Shown here piece by piece: positions 26,164-33,900 of a stretch of 64,000 nucleotides of DNA. The position numbers were made by a program, and so were the translations under genes. The notes below the pieces were generated by a model that did not search any database, was not told the origin of the DNA, and was given only the letters and a program-made list of their open reading frames with translations. Source of the DNA: Aestuariivirga litoralis (GTDB lineage Bacteria; Pseudomonadota; Alphaproteobacteria; Rhizobiales; Aestuariivirgaceae); assembly GCF_003234965.1 (NCBI RefSeq), contig NZ_QKVK01000003.1:62001-126000 (forward strand). The letters are read 5' to 3'. Position 1 is the stretch's first letter. The number at the start of each line of letters is the position of its first letter.

Positions 26164-26646
26164 TCAGTGCATGTCGCCCATGTCGGCGCCGGGGGCGGCC
26201 ACCTCGTAGTCGACCGTCACCGTGCCGGCCTTCTCGAAGGTCAGCGTGCCGGTGAAGCTGGTGCCCTCTGCCGGCTGCTGCTTCACGTCCATGAACATGA
26301 TGTGCAGTGACTTGGGCTTCAGCTTCACAGTGCCGCCGGCAGGGATGACGATGCCGTCCGGCAATTCCACCATCTTCATCACGTCGCCTTCCATCTTCAT
26401 GTCATGGATCTGCGTCACCGGGGCGATCTCGGAGGTGGCCTTGACCAGGCGGTCATCCTCCTTGCCGGTGTTGGTGATGGTCATGAAGCCCGCCGCCACG
26501 CTGGCGGCCATGGGCGACTGGCGCGACCACGGATGATGGATGACGAGATCGCCGAGCTTCACTTCATGCGCCTGGGCGTCACCCAGCGTGAACAGCGCAG
26601 CAAGCGAGAGTGCCGAGGCGAAGGCGATTTCCTTGAACAGTTTCAT
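26164..26646 (-). CDS. Periplasmic copper chaperone PCu(A)C
   Basis: The 160-residue protein has a signal peptide (ASALSLAALFTLGDAQA, cleavage near 26) and a cupredoxin-like domain with the copper-binding set HDM...M...HIM: IHDMKMEGDVMKMVELPDG and SLHIMFMD. PCu(A)C hands Cu(I) to the CuA centre of cytochrome oxidase together with SCO. The C-terminal GADMGDMH adds a further Met/His cluster. The start was chosen at the ATG ending at 26646, directly before the signal peptide; the longer open frame is not coding-like. Confidence 0.93.
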   Translation of the reverse strand: MKLFKEIAFASALSLAALFTLGDAQAHEVKLGDLVIHHPWSRQSPMAASVAAGFMTITNTGKEDDRLVKATSEIAPVTQIHDMKMEGDVMKMVELPDGIVIPAGGTVKLKPKSLHIMFMDVKQQPAEGTSFTGTLTFEKAGTVTVDYEVAAPGADMGDMH

Positions 26647-26677
26647 GTCGAATGTCCTTTCGTTGCAGTATTGGTTG

Positions 26678-28081
26678 TCAGTGGCCGGACGCGCCGGCCT
26701 GCTTGAGGCGGGCGGGAAGCAGGAAGTCGAGGATGGCAAGCGCCAGGATGGCGGCCCCGCCGAGCGGGAAGGCCAGCCCCACGGCAAGCGCGATCAGCGC
26801 CACGCCGAAGCCCAGCCGGAAGTCTCGCGGATAGGCGGGAACGCCGATCCGGCCTACCGGTCGGCGCAGCCACCACATCACCACGCCCGACACGCAGGCG
26901 AAGATCACGGCGAGGCAGAACAGCGCGTTGAGCGCCACGTTCCACCAGCCGAGCTGGCCCTCGTGCAGCGCGATGCCCACCGCCATGAGCTTGCCGAAGA
27001 CCGGGTAGTCGGCGAACTTCACGTCGGCGAGGATGCGCCCGGTATACTGGTCGACATGCACCGTGCGGTCGGCGGTGGGGTTGGTGCTGTCATAGCTCAT
27101 CGAGTCCTGGCTCAGCGTCCACACGCCGGCCTCGTCGGCCGGTGCGGCGATCTGGAAGCGGCCCGCGATCCCGAGTGCGCGCCCCAGCGCCGCAAGGGAT
27201 TCGGCATTGACGGGAACGCCCTCGGGCAGACCCTCGATCCCCGCCGTCGAACCGGACTTCGGCAGCAGCGTCTGCTCCAGCGTCCACGGCACCTCCTTGG
27301 TCGCGCCATGGTTCATGCTGGCATGGGCCTTGTCGGAGAGGGGCACGTTGTCCCACTTCTCCGCCGGGAAGGTGCTCCACGCCTGCATCATCTTGCCGCC
27401 CCACACCCCGGCCCAGGCAAGGCCTGAGAGCAGGAAGAACAGCAGCACCACCGACATCCAGGCGCCCAGCGTCTGGTGCAGGCTGCGCCACAGGGCGCGG
27501 CCGCGCAGCGCCAGGTCGGGCTTGAGCGCCGCGCCGAGCCCGCGGCCATTGCGCGGCCACCACAGGTACAGCCCGGTGAGCAGCAGGGTGATGCCGAGGC
27601 TGGCCGCCGTCTCGACGACATAGTCGCCCGGGCCGCCATTGCCCCCCACCAGGAGCTCGCCATGGACGTTGGTCATGAACTCGTTCCACGTGCCGGCCTC
27701 GGCGACGTCACGCAGGATGGCGCCGTCGTGAGGGTCGAGCGCCAGCATGCGGTTGCCGGTGTCGAGGTCGACGCGCACGAGGGCCGGATAGTCCGGCCCC
27801 CAGGGCGTGACGTACTTGCCGAGCCTGCCGCCAGGATGGGCGGCCAGCGCCTTGTCCACCTGCTGGGTGACCGTCAGCTGCCGGGCCTGCGGCGTGACCT
27901 TCAGCCAGTCGCCATATTCCGGCGCGACGCCGGTGACGAACAGCATGACGAGGCCGGAAACGGCGAGGATGACGAGAAACGGCGCCACGATGAGGCCGGC
28001 ATAGAAGTGCCAGCGCCACACGGCGCGATAGAGCCTGGTACTCGCCACAGCATCCTGCTGCGGCATGATGGTTGAAGACAT
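26678..28081 (-). CDS. PepSY-associated transmembrane protein
   Basis: This 467-residue inner-membrane protein starts with WRWHFYAGLIVAPFLVILAVSG, the hallmark of the PepSY_TM family, and has three further TM helices near residues 155-170, 205-225 and 375-395, plus two C-terminal ones. Histidines in NVHGELL, LHQTLGAWM and ALHEGQLGWW are conserved in the family and may bind haem or carry electrons. Relatives sit with siderophore receptors or metal-reduction genes. Here it lies 31 bp upstream of the PCu(A)C gene, so copper or iron reduction at the membrane is the likely theme. No TonB receptor is present. Confidence 0.87.
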   Translation of the reverse strand: MSSTIMPQQDAVASTRLYRAVWRWHFYAGLIVAPFLVILAVSGLVMLFVTGVAPEYGDWLKVTPQARQLTVTQQVDKALAAHPGGRLGKYVTPWGPDYPALVRVDLDTGNRMLALDPHDGAILRDVAEAGTWNEFMTNVHGELLVGGNGGPGDYVVETAASLGITLLLTGLYLWWPRNGRGLGAALKPDLALRGRALWRSLHQTLGAWMSVVLLFFLLSGLAWAGVWGGKMMQAWSTFPAEKWDNVPLSDKAHASMNHGATKEVPWTLEQTLLPKSGSTAGIEGLPEGVPVNAESLAALGRALGIAGRFQIAAPADEAGVWTLSQDSMSYDSTNPTADRTVHVDQYTGRILADVKFADYPVFGKLMAVGIALHEGQLGWWNVALNALFCLAVIFACVSGVVMWWLRRPVGRIGVPAYPRDFRLGFGVALIALAVGLAFPLGGAAILALAILDFLLPARLKQAGASGH

Positions 28082-28153
28082 GGGTTTCCCCCGGAATCGA
28101 TGACGTGGTCGGGCACGGCTCCGCGGAGCCGCGCCGGTTTCAGCACAGGTCGA

Positions 28154-28549
28154 TCAGGTGGAAGCGGGGGGTCCGCGCGGCGGACTGGCGTCGAGCAGCG
28201 CCTGCAGCGGCGGTGCGATGGCATCCGCGGCGCTCGCCTCCGGCGTGGCGGATCGGCGTGGCACCGCCGTGAAGGCGGGCGCTGCCGTGGCCAGGCTGGG
28301 GCTGCAGCCGGGGCAATGATTGCCGCACAGCACGCAATGGTCGTGGCTGGTCTGGTGCTGGCCGCCACCCGGCTGCGGCAAGTCCTGGCCGCAGACCGAC
28401 AGCAGCAGGTCACGTTCCAGCGCCAAGGCGGCGGAGAGGGCGGGTTGCGGCAGAAGACCGATGAGGGCAGGCAGCAGCAGGGCAAGCGCCACCGCCTGGG
28501 CGAACCAGCGGCGCAGTGCTCTCAGCCTGGTGACGATTCCCCCGCGCAT
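28154..28549 (-). CDS. DUF2946 family protein, Cys/His-rich
   Basis: This 131-residue protein has an N-terminal membrane or signal helix (AVALALLLPALIGLLPQPAL) and a periplasmic cluster HDHCVLCGNHCPGC near residues 74-87, characteristic of DUF2946 proteins found in copper-related gene sets. The four or five Cys/His residues could bind copper. The C-terminal 45 residues are Ala/Pro-rich. The start at the ATG ending at 28549 is an inference; upstream frame continues open without family similarity. It is the first of four same-strand genes: DUF2946, PepSY, PCu(A)C and SCO. Confidence 0.75.
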   Translation of the reverse strand: MRGGIVTRLRALRRWFAQAVALALLLPALIGLLPQPALSAALALERDLLLSVCGQDLPQPGGGQHQTSHDHCVLCGNHCPGCSPSLATAAPAFTAVPRRSATPEASAADAIAPPLQALLDASPPRGPPAST

Positions 28550-28607
28550 CGGCCCACATAAGCGCAAGGCGCTGGGCGTGTAAACCGCGCCGGGGTCGCA
28601 GGGAGGT

Positions 28608-28814
28608 TCAGCCGCCCGCGAGGCTCGACAGGGCCTGCAGCAGGGACAGCTGCCCGGACGGGCCGCCAGCCAGCGCCTGCAGCGTATCGGGGTTCTGGGC
28701 AGCCACCAGGACGGCGGACACCACGAGGGCAGCCACGCCGCGGCGCACCCACTTGCTGGCGAAGAACAGCGCGATGGCGACGGTGGCAAGGATGCGGAAG
28801 GGCAGCGTGATCAT
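28608..28814 (-). CDS. Small membrane protein downstream of LapG-like peptidase
   Basis: The 68-residue product has two hydrophobic segments (FRILATVAIALFFASKW and GVAALVVSAVLVAAQ) separated by VRR, and a Gly/Leu/Ser-rich tail. I do not recognise a family. It starts 9 bp after the peptidase stop on the same strand, which supports cotranscription and coding status. A role as a membrane partner of the peptidase is possible but not shown. Confidence 0.55.
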   Translation of the reverse strand: MITLPFRILATVAIALFFASKWVRRGVAALVVSAVLVAAQNPDTLQALAGGPSGQLSLLQALSSLAGG

Positions 28815-28823
28815 GGGCAGCGC

Positions 28824-29453
28824 CTACTTGCTGGCCGTGCCGGCGATGGCCGAACCGGTGCGGGCCGGTTCCAGCGACACCCACTTGCGCGGGTCCTGCG
28901 CCGACTGGCGCTTCAGCATGGTGTAGCCCGTGTCGCCCCAGGCGCGGATCTCGTTGCGGCGGTTGTCGAGGATGTAGTCGCCGGCGGCAGAGGTCAGCGT
29001 CAGCACGGCATGGCCCTCGCCATGCTCGTCCAGCACCACGGTGATGCGCAGGGCCTCTTCCGGAATGCCCTTCGACACCAGGATCTTCTTCTTCAGCAGC
29101 ACCACGTCCTCGCAGTCGCCGGCATCGGTCGGGATGGTCCAGTATTCGGGCGTGCCATAGAGGGTTTCGTCGGTGACCGGTGCGATGGCGCCATTGACGA
29201 AGGCGTTGACCATGCGCACCAGCAGCCACTTCTCCTCGCTCATCGAGGCGCGGCGCTTGTGGGCACCGTCGGGCTGGCAGTTTTCGGGGTTGCGCTGGCA
29301 GAACTCGACGAAACCGATGGGCGGCAGGGTTTCGGAATACTCGCGGGCGAAGGCCGCTGATTTCTGGGCGGCAGCGGCGAGCGACGGGGCGGCGAGCGCC
29401 AGAAGGCAGCCCAGCAGCAGTGCCACTCCCTTTCCGATCTTACCCATCCCCAT
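28824..29453 (-). CDS. Transglutaminase-like cysteine peptidase (BTLCP/LapG family)
   Basis: This exported 209-residue protein has a signal peptide (VALLLGCLLALAAPSLAAAA) and the BTLCP triad: Cys in DAGDCEDVVLLKK near 114, His in GEGHAVLTL near 148 and Asp in YILDNRRNE near 160. The W-rich C-terminus (DPRKWVSLEP) also matches. LapG, the best-studied member, cleaves a biofilm adhesin in the periplasm under control of the c-di-GMP receptor LapD. Neither LapD nor a large adhesin is in this window, so the substrate is unknown. A small membrane-protein gene follows. Confidence 0.88.
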   Translation of the reverse strand: MGMGKIGKGVALLLGCLLALAAPSLAAAAQKSAAFAREYSETLPPIGFVEFCQRNPENCQPDGAHKRRASMSEEKWLLVRMVNAFVNGAIAPVTDETLYGTPEYWTIPTDAGDCEDVVLLKKKILVSKGIPEEALRITVVLDEHGEGHAVLTLTSAAGDYILDNRRNEIRAWGDTGYTMLKRQSAQDPRKWVSLEPARTGSAIAGTASK

Positions 29454-29555
29454 GCCCCGGCCATATCGTTAATATGGCGTAAACATGCCTTGGGGCCGCC
29501 GGACGGGCAATCGTAAACGAAAAGTTAAGTTAACGGCCGGGGGCGGCGGCGGGGC

Positions 29556-30026
29556 TCAGTGGTGTTCGCGGCGGACCTCGGCGCGGTCCGCGGTGCCGAC
29601 GTCGTGCATCATGTTGACGAAGATCGAGGCGGTCCAGCCGAAGTTGAACAGCCCGGAAATGGCGATGACCGGACCGATCAGCCGCCAGGCCGGGGGCAAG
29701 CTCACCGTATTGTCGCCCAGCGTGGTGTAGTTCTCGAGCACGAAGTAATAGGCATCCCTCAGGCCGGGGATGAGGCCGCTCCACCAGATGGGCCAGGCCC
29801 ACATCAGCGTCACGACGAGGTGCAGCCCGGCAAGCGAGGCGGTGGCGACCGAGAGCACGGCATTGCGGTGCCAGGGAGCGTGGTCGGCGGACCATCTTCG
29901 GGTGAAGTGGCGGTAGACCAGCCGGACCCCCACGCCATGCACCAGGATGACGAGACTGAGAATGGCAAGGCCGATCAGCATCTCGGCCAGGGGATAGGTG
30001 AGGATCAGCGTTTCGGCGTCGGTCAT
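29556..30026 (-). CDS. Ion-channel-like membrane protein (degenerate selectivity filter)
   Basis: The 156-residue protein has three or four hydrophobic helices: LAEMLIGLAILSLVILVHGVG at the N-terminus, SVATASLAGLHLVVTLMWAW in the middle and LIGPVIAISGLFNFGWTAS near the end. Between the last two lies a pore-loop-like stretch YYFVLENYTTLGDNTVSL, where TTLGD stands in the place of the potassium-channel filter TVGYGD. It therefore belongs near the Ion_trans_2 family but probably does not select potassium in the classical way. Its ATG overlaps the lipase stop (ATGA), giving translational coupling. Confidence 0.75.
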   Translation of the reverse strand: MTDAETLILTYPLAEMLIGLAILSLVILVHGVGVRLVYRHFTRRWSADHAPWHRNAVLSVATASLAGLHLVVTLMWAWPIWWSGLIPGLRDAYYFVLENYTTLGDNTVSLPPAWRLIGPVIAISGLFNFGWTASIFVNMMHDVGTADRAEVRREHH

Positions 30027-30973
30027 TGCCGCGATTTCAGCGCCGCCACCGTGTTCTGCTTGGCAACATAGTTCTCCCGCGCATTGTAGGCGACCTGGCG
30101 TCCGCCGTTCATCTTGTCCTCGATGCGGCGGATGTAGTTGTTGAGCTTGTGGTCCTTGAGGTCGGCCACGTTCAGGTCGCGCCAGAACTCGCCAAGGCTC
30201 AGCTCGGTCGCGGCCTGGGAGGGCAGGTAGACATAGTCCGGCCCTTCCAGCAGGATGACCTCCGGGCCAAACTGTTCGTAACGGCCATACTTCCTGTTTG
30301 CCATCGCGCCGGGCGGCAGCAGCGGCACCACGTCATTCTCGTCCACCACCCGCAGCAGCGGCAGGAAGCCAAGCTGCGCCACGCCTTCCGAAGTGGTGAA
30401 GCGCGGCTGGCCATAGGTGTAGATCTTGTCCACCTTGTAGCCGTCCTCGATCATGTAGATGCCGAGTATGGCCGCCACCGCGCCGCCGAGCGAATGGCCG
30501 ACGAGGTAGGTCTTGTAGCCGGTCTTCAGGTAGGGCTGGGCATCCTTCCACACGGCGCGGGCATCCTGGTCGAAGCCGGTGTGGATGGGGATCTTGGTGG
30601 CGCGGTCGACGCGCAGCTTGGCATCGAAGTCTTCCTTCAGCGTGGTGTCGTCGGTGGTGCCGCGCACCACCAGATACTGCACCTTGGCCTTGTCGTCGGT
30701 CTCGATGAAGTACTGCACGTCGCGGCCGCCGGGCGTCGCCACCCGGGTGGCCTTCGGATAGGCGCTGCGGATCTGCGCCGGGCTGGCATAGGCCGCCTTG
30801 GCGCGCTTGGCGTTCACGTCGAGTGTGGCGAAGTCGATCTTTTCCTGGACGACTTCCGAGCCCAGCGTCTGGAGTTCACCCTTGGGAAGGCTGGCACAGC
30901 CGGCCAGAAGGCTGATGCTGACGAGGGCGGCCATCGCCTGCCGCATGCCTGGGCGCAGCACCGCGCCGCCCAT
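30023..30973 (-). CDS. Class 3 lipase family lipoprotein
   Basis: A lipobox (SLLAGC) ends the signal peptide, so the protein should be lipidated and held at a periplasmic membrane face. The alpha/beta-hydrolase core has the nucleophile elbow VGHSLGGAVAAI, with the Asp and His expected in VVDENDVVPLLP and the C-terminal KDHKLNNYI. Lipase_3 relatives hydrolyse acylglycerols or phospholipids. The start is uncertain: ATGs at 30973 and 30946 both leave a suitable signal peptide, and neither has a strong ribosome-binding site. It is coupled to the channel-like gene downstream. Confidence 0.85.
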   Translation of the reverse strand: MGGAVLRPGMRQAMAALVSISLLAGCASLPKGELQTLGSEVVQEKIDFATLDVNAKRAKAAYASPAQIRSAYPKATRVATPGGRDVQYFIETDDKAKVQYLVVRGTTDDTTLKEDFDAKLRVDRATKIPIHTGFDQDARAVWKDAQPYLKTGYKTYLVGHSLGGAVAAILGIYMIEDGYKVDKIYTYGQPRFTTSEGVAQLGFLPLLRVVDENDVVPLLPPGAMANRKYGRYEQFGPEVILLEGPDYVYLPSQAATELSLGEFWRDLNVADLKDHKLNNYIRRIEDKMNGGRQVAYNARENYVAKQNTVAALKSRQ

Positions 30974-31095
30974 CGTGATCGAAACCAACGCCGCCAAGTC
31001 TCCAGTTCGGGAATCGACTCACCTTGGCGCGAGGAACCTGCCGCGTCAATCGCAGGAGGCGGTGCAGCGGGTCTTTCAGGCCCGCTGCCGGAACA

Positions 31096-31470
31096 TCAGT
31101 TCTGCGCCAGGTCGGTGCGGCGGAACTTCAGCACGTCGCCGTCATTGCCCTTGGCAACGTACCAGCCGCCCTGCTGGCTGATGCGGCCGCACTTGGCCTC
31201 GCCCTTGGTCCACTTGTCGAAGGAGACGCACAGCGCCGAACCCTTCATGAACCAGCGGCCGGTGTCCTGCTGGCCATAGGCGACGCCGGTGATCGATCCG
31301 CCACGGCTTCCCGTGAAATTCACGCGGTAGCCCTTCACCTGGGCCTCGAACTGGCCGGGGAACAGCTTGGTGACCTCGGCACGGCCGAGGGGTGCCGCCT
31401 CAGCCATGCCGGCGAGGGGGAGAGTGGTGGCAGCAATCAGGCTTGCCGCAAGAGCGGTGCGAAGGTTCAT
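31096..31470 (-). CDS. Small secreted protein, unknown (possible DUF995-like)
   Basis: A signal peptide (ALAASLIAATTLPLAGMAEA) precedes about 100 mature residues beginning LGRAEVTKLFPGQFEAQVKG and containing GRWFMKGSALCVSFDKW, KCGRISQQGGWYVA and KFRRTDL. Two Cys (in ALCVSF and AKCGRI) could form a disulfide. The pattern recalls the DUF995 group of Hyphomicrobiales, but I am not sure. The start is the ATG ending at 31470, with AAGGGG upstream. A perfect FNR/FixK palindrome lies 125 bp upstream of it. Confidence 0.7.
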   Translation of the reverse strand: MNLRTALAASLIAATTLPLAGMAEAAPLGRAEVTKLFPGQFEAQVKGYRVNFTGSRGGSITGVAYGQQDTGRWFMKGSALCVSFDKWTKGEAKCGRISQQGGWYVAKGNDGDVLKFRRTDLAQN

Positions 31471-31820
31471 GGTGATGAAGCCCCTTGTTTGCGGCAAGCC
31501 AAGGCCCCCTGGCCGCTTGCCCGTTTGGTTTTCGGACGCCCCTTTGGCAGCCCCATGTGGTCGAAATATGGGGATCACATGGCTTAATGTCTCGTTGATG
31601 TCGATCAAAAGCGCAGTATTGCCACACTGTTCAGTTGTATTCATTGGCTGTACTCGCGCATTCTAGCGCAATGCGGGCATTCGTCTCCGTTCTCTAGCCG
31701 GTTTGTGGCGATTATACTCGGCCTCGGGCTGCAAACGATTCAGAGATACTTCACCATGACCCGCTGTTTTGGTGCCGCTGCAGGCCGTTGAAGGCGGCGC
31801 GGCCCGTGCTAGGGAACGGC
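31471..31820. other. 350 bp divergent intergenic region with FNR/FixK-type box
   Basis: This stretch separates the secreted-protein gene (minus) from the PhyH-like gene (plus). It is more AT-rich than its surroundings, from about 31555 to 31760, and carries the palindrome at 31595-31608. I see no open frame I would call a gene, no tRNA and no clear terminator. Promoters for both flanking genes are expected here. Confidence 0.6.
31595..31608. promoter_or_regulatory. FNR/FixK/Crp-type binding site
   Basis: TTGATGTCGATCAA is a perfect match to the FNR/FixK consensus TTGAT-N4-ATCAA. It lies 125 bp before the start of the secreted-protein gene and 213 bp before the PhyH-like gene, so either could be its target. 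It suggests control by oxygen or a related redox signal. Confidence 0.65.
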
Positions 31821-32612
31821 ATGCGCCGTCTCGACAGCTTTCTCGACAATGGCTTCCTCCGCTTTGCGGCGGAGGAGCCGATGCTTGCATGGGCCCGCCA
31901 TGCCCGCCCCCTGGCCGCGGTGGCCGCGAAGGATGAGGCCCAGGCCCACTGGTTGCGCTGCGGCGGCACGTGGTTCGTCGGCGTCGATGCCCTGCCCAAC
32001 GACCATGCCGGACGGGTGGCGGACGGCCCGCCGCTGGCCGGGGCGGCCATGGATTTCATCCGGCACGGGCTGGGCCTTTCCCTGCCCCTGCACCGGGCAC
32101 AGGTCTCGGTGTGCTACCCGGGCTACCCGCGCCCTTCGGAGGAGGAAAGTGCCGCTGCCTTTGCCTTCCGCCGCACCCGCGATGCCGCCCATGTCGACGG
32201 CCTGCTGGCCGAAGGGCCGGAGAAGCGGCGCTACCTGCGCGAACCCCATGCCTATGTCCTTGGCGTGACGCTCACCGAGCACGCCGCCGGGGCAGCCCCG
32301 CTCACCGTGTGGCGGGGCTCGCACCAGGTGATGCGGGCGATGTTCGCACAGGCCTTCGCCGGCCACACGCCGGAGACCTGGAAGGACATCGACGTGACCG
32401 CTGCCTACCAGGATGCACGGCGCCGGGTCTTCGACAGCTGCGAGCGGGTGGTGCTGGCCTCCGCACCCGGCGAGGCGGTGCTTGTGCATCGCCATCTCCT
32501 GCATGGCGTGGCGCCCTGGGAGGACGGAGCGGCCGCGCCGCCGGAAGGCCGGATGATCGCCTATTTCCGCCCCGAGTTCGCGGCGGTGGGCGACTGGCTT
32601 GATCGGCCGTGA
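31821..32612 (+). CDS. PhyH-like Fe(II)/2-oxoglutarate oxygenase family protein
   Basis: The 263-residue protein shows the spacing of a double-stranded beta-helix oxygenase: the metal pair HVD in DAAHVDGLLAEG near residue 127, LGVTLTEH and GSHQVM in the middle, the distal His in LVHRHLLHGVAPW, and the 2-oxoglutarate-binding Arg in GRMIAYFRPE. These support an iron/2OG-dependent hydroxylase of the phytanoyl-CoA dioxygenase type, acting on a small acid or amine. The ATG at 31821 follows AGGGA; the frame is open back to a TTG at 31788. The PLP-enzyme gene follows after 37 bp on the same strand, so it is probably part of that cassette. Confidence 0.72.
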   Translation: MRRLDSFLDNGFLRFAAEEPMLAWARHARPLAAVAAKDEAQAHWLRCGGTWFVGVDALPNDHAGRVADGPPLAGAAMDFIRHGLGLSLPLHRAQVSVCYPGYPRPSEEESAAAFAFRRTRDAAHVDGLLAEGPEKRRYLREPHAYVLGVTLTEHAAGAAPLTVWRGSHQVMRAMFAQAFAGHTPETWKDIDVTAAYQDARRRVFDSCERVVLASAPGEAVLVHRHLLHGVAPWEDGAAAPPEGRMIAYFRPEFAAVGDWLDRP

Positions 32613-32649
32613 CGGGCGCGCCTAAGCTCGGCCAATTCCGGAGGGTGCC

Positions 32650-33840
32650 GTGACGGTTTATGACGACCTGGGTGTGAGGACACTCATCAACGCCAAGGGC
32701 ACGGCCACCAGGCTTTCGGGCGGCATCATGCGGCCGGAGGTTTCGGCTGCCATGGTGGCGGCCTCGCAGGCCTGCGTCGACATTGCCGAGCTGCAGGCGG
32801 CGGCCTCGCGCATCATCTCGGAAGCGACCGGCGCCGAAGCGGGCTATGTCGCCTCGGGCGCATCGGCCTGCCTGCTGCTCGGGGCTGCCGCCTGCATCAC
32901 CGGGCTCGACCCGGGCAGGATGGCGCGGCTTCCCGATGCCGCCGGCATGAAGAACGAATGCGTGATGGTGCGCAGCCAGCGCAATTTCTATGACCACGCC
33001 ATCCGCGCCGCGGGACTGAGGATCATCGAGGTGGGCCTGCCGGACCGCTATGCAGGCGCCGGCGTGCGCGATGCGGAAGGCTGGGAGATCGACGACGCGA
33101 TCACCGACCGGACCGCCTGCGTCTTCTATGTCGCCGATGCGCAGGCGCGGCCGCCGCTGGCCGACGTCACCGCCGTGGCCCATGCGCGCGGCGTGCCGGT
33201 GCTGGTCGATGCCGCGGCACAGCTGCCGCCGCAATCCAACCTCAGGCGCTTCATTGCCGAGGGCGCCGATCTCGTGGCCTTCTCCGGCGGCAAGGCGCTG
33301 GGCGGCCCCCAGGCCAGCGGCATCCTCGCCGGGCGGCGCGACCTCGTCATGGCGGCGGCGCTGCAGCACCTCGACCTCGACATCTTCTGGGACATGTGGT
33401 CACCGCCCCCGACGCTGATCGACAAATATCGCCTGAAGGGTGCCCCCGCCCACGGCATCGGGCGGAGCTGCAAGGCCGGGAAGGAGGAAATCGTCGGGCT
33501 CTTGACGGCGCTGCGCCTGTTCATCGCCGAGGGCGACGCGGCGCGCCATGCCCGCTGGCTGAAGGACTGCGAGACGGTGGCCGCCGCCCTCGACGGCTTC
33601 CTCGTCACCATCACCGGCAGCAACGACACGGGGGCCGTGCCCATCGTGGAGATCACCCTCGACCCGGAGCAGATGAGCCCCACCGAACTGTGCCTCAGGC
33701 TGCAGACGGGGGAGCCGGCCGTGGTCCTCGACCCGGGGCAGCGCGACAAGGGCATCGTCACCGTCAACCCCATGTGCCTGAGGCCGGGGGAAGCGCAGGT
33801 TACAGGCGAGCAGATCGCGCGCGTTCTGCGGGAATTATAA
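32650..33840 (+). CDS. SelA-fold PLP-dependent enzyme (D-glucosaminate-6-P ammonia-lyase-like)
   Basis: The 396-residue protein belongs to the SelA-like branch of fold-type I PLP enzymes: YDDLGVRTLINAKGTATRLS opens it, GYVASGASACLLLGAAACI binds the cofactor phosphate, VLVDAAAQLPP carries the cofactor-pairing Asp, and Lys215 in FSGGKALGGPQASG should form the Schiff base. Relatives such as DgaE deaminate 2-amino-2-deoxy sugar acids; others act on cyclic or branched amino acids. It is too short and lacks the tRNA-binding part for selenocysteine synthase. The start is GTG. It precedes a ROK regulator and sugar ABC genes, pointing to an amino-sugar-acid-like substrate. Confidence 0.82.
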   Translation: MTVYDDLGVRTLINAKGTATRLSGGIMRPEVSAAMVAASQACVDIAELQAAASRIISEATGAEAGYVASGASACLLLGAAACITGLDPGRMARLPDAAGMKNECVMVRSQRNFYDHAIRAAGLRIIEVGLPDRYAGAGVRDAEGWEIDDAITDRTACVFYVADAQARPPLADVTAVAHARGVPVLVDAAAQLPPQSNLRRFIAEGADLVAFSGGKALGGPQASGILAGRRDLVMAAALQHLDLDIFWDMWSPPPTLIDKYRLKGAPAHGIGRSCKAGKEEIVGLLTALRLFIAEGDAARHARWLKDCETVAAALDGFLVTITGSNDTGAVPIVEITLDPEQMSPTELCLRLQTGEPAVVLDPGQRDKGIVTVNPMCLRPGEAQVTGEQIARVLREL

Positions 33841-33900
33841 ATTCATTTGCATTATTCCGGATTCGGCGCATGATCCCCGTCAAGAAACAGGGATGGAGCC

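Noticed and set aside
28116-28131. Palindrome CGGCTCCGCGGAGCCG between the DUF2946 and PepSY genes as an operator
   Set aside because: It is a GC-only palindrome in GC-rich DNA with no match to a regulator consensus that I know; chance or a small hairpin explains it.
29485-29730. 81-codon plus-strand frame
   Set aside because: It is antisense to the channel-like gene and has no ribosome-binding site or membrane pattern.
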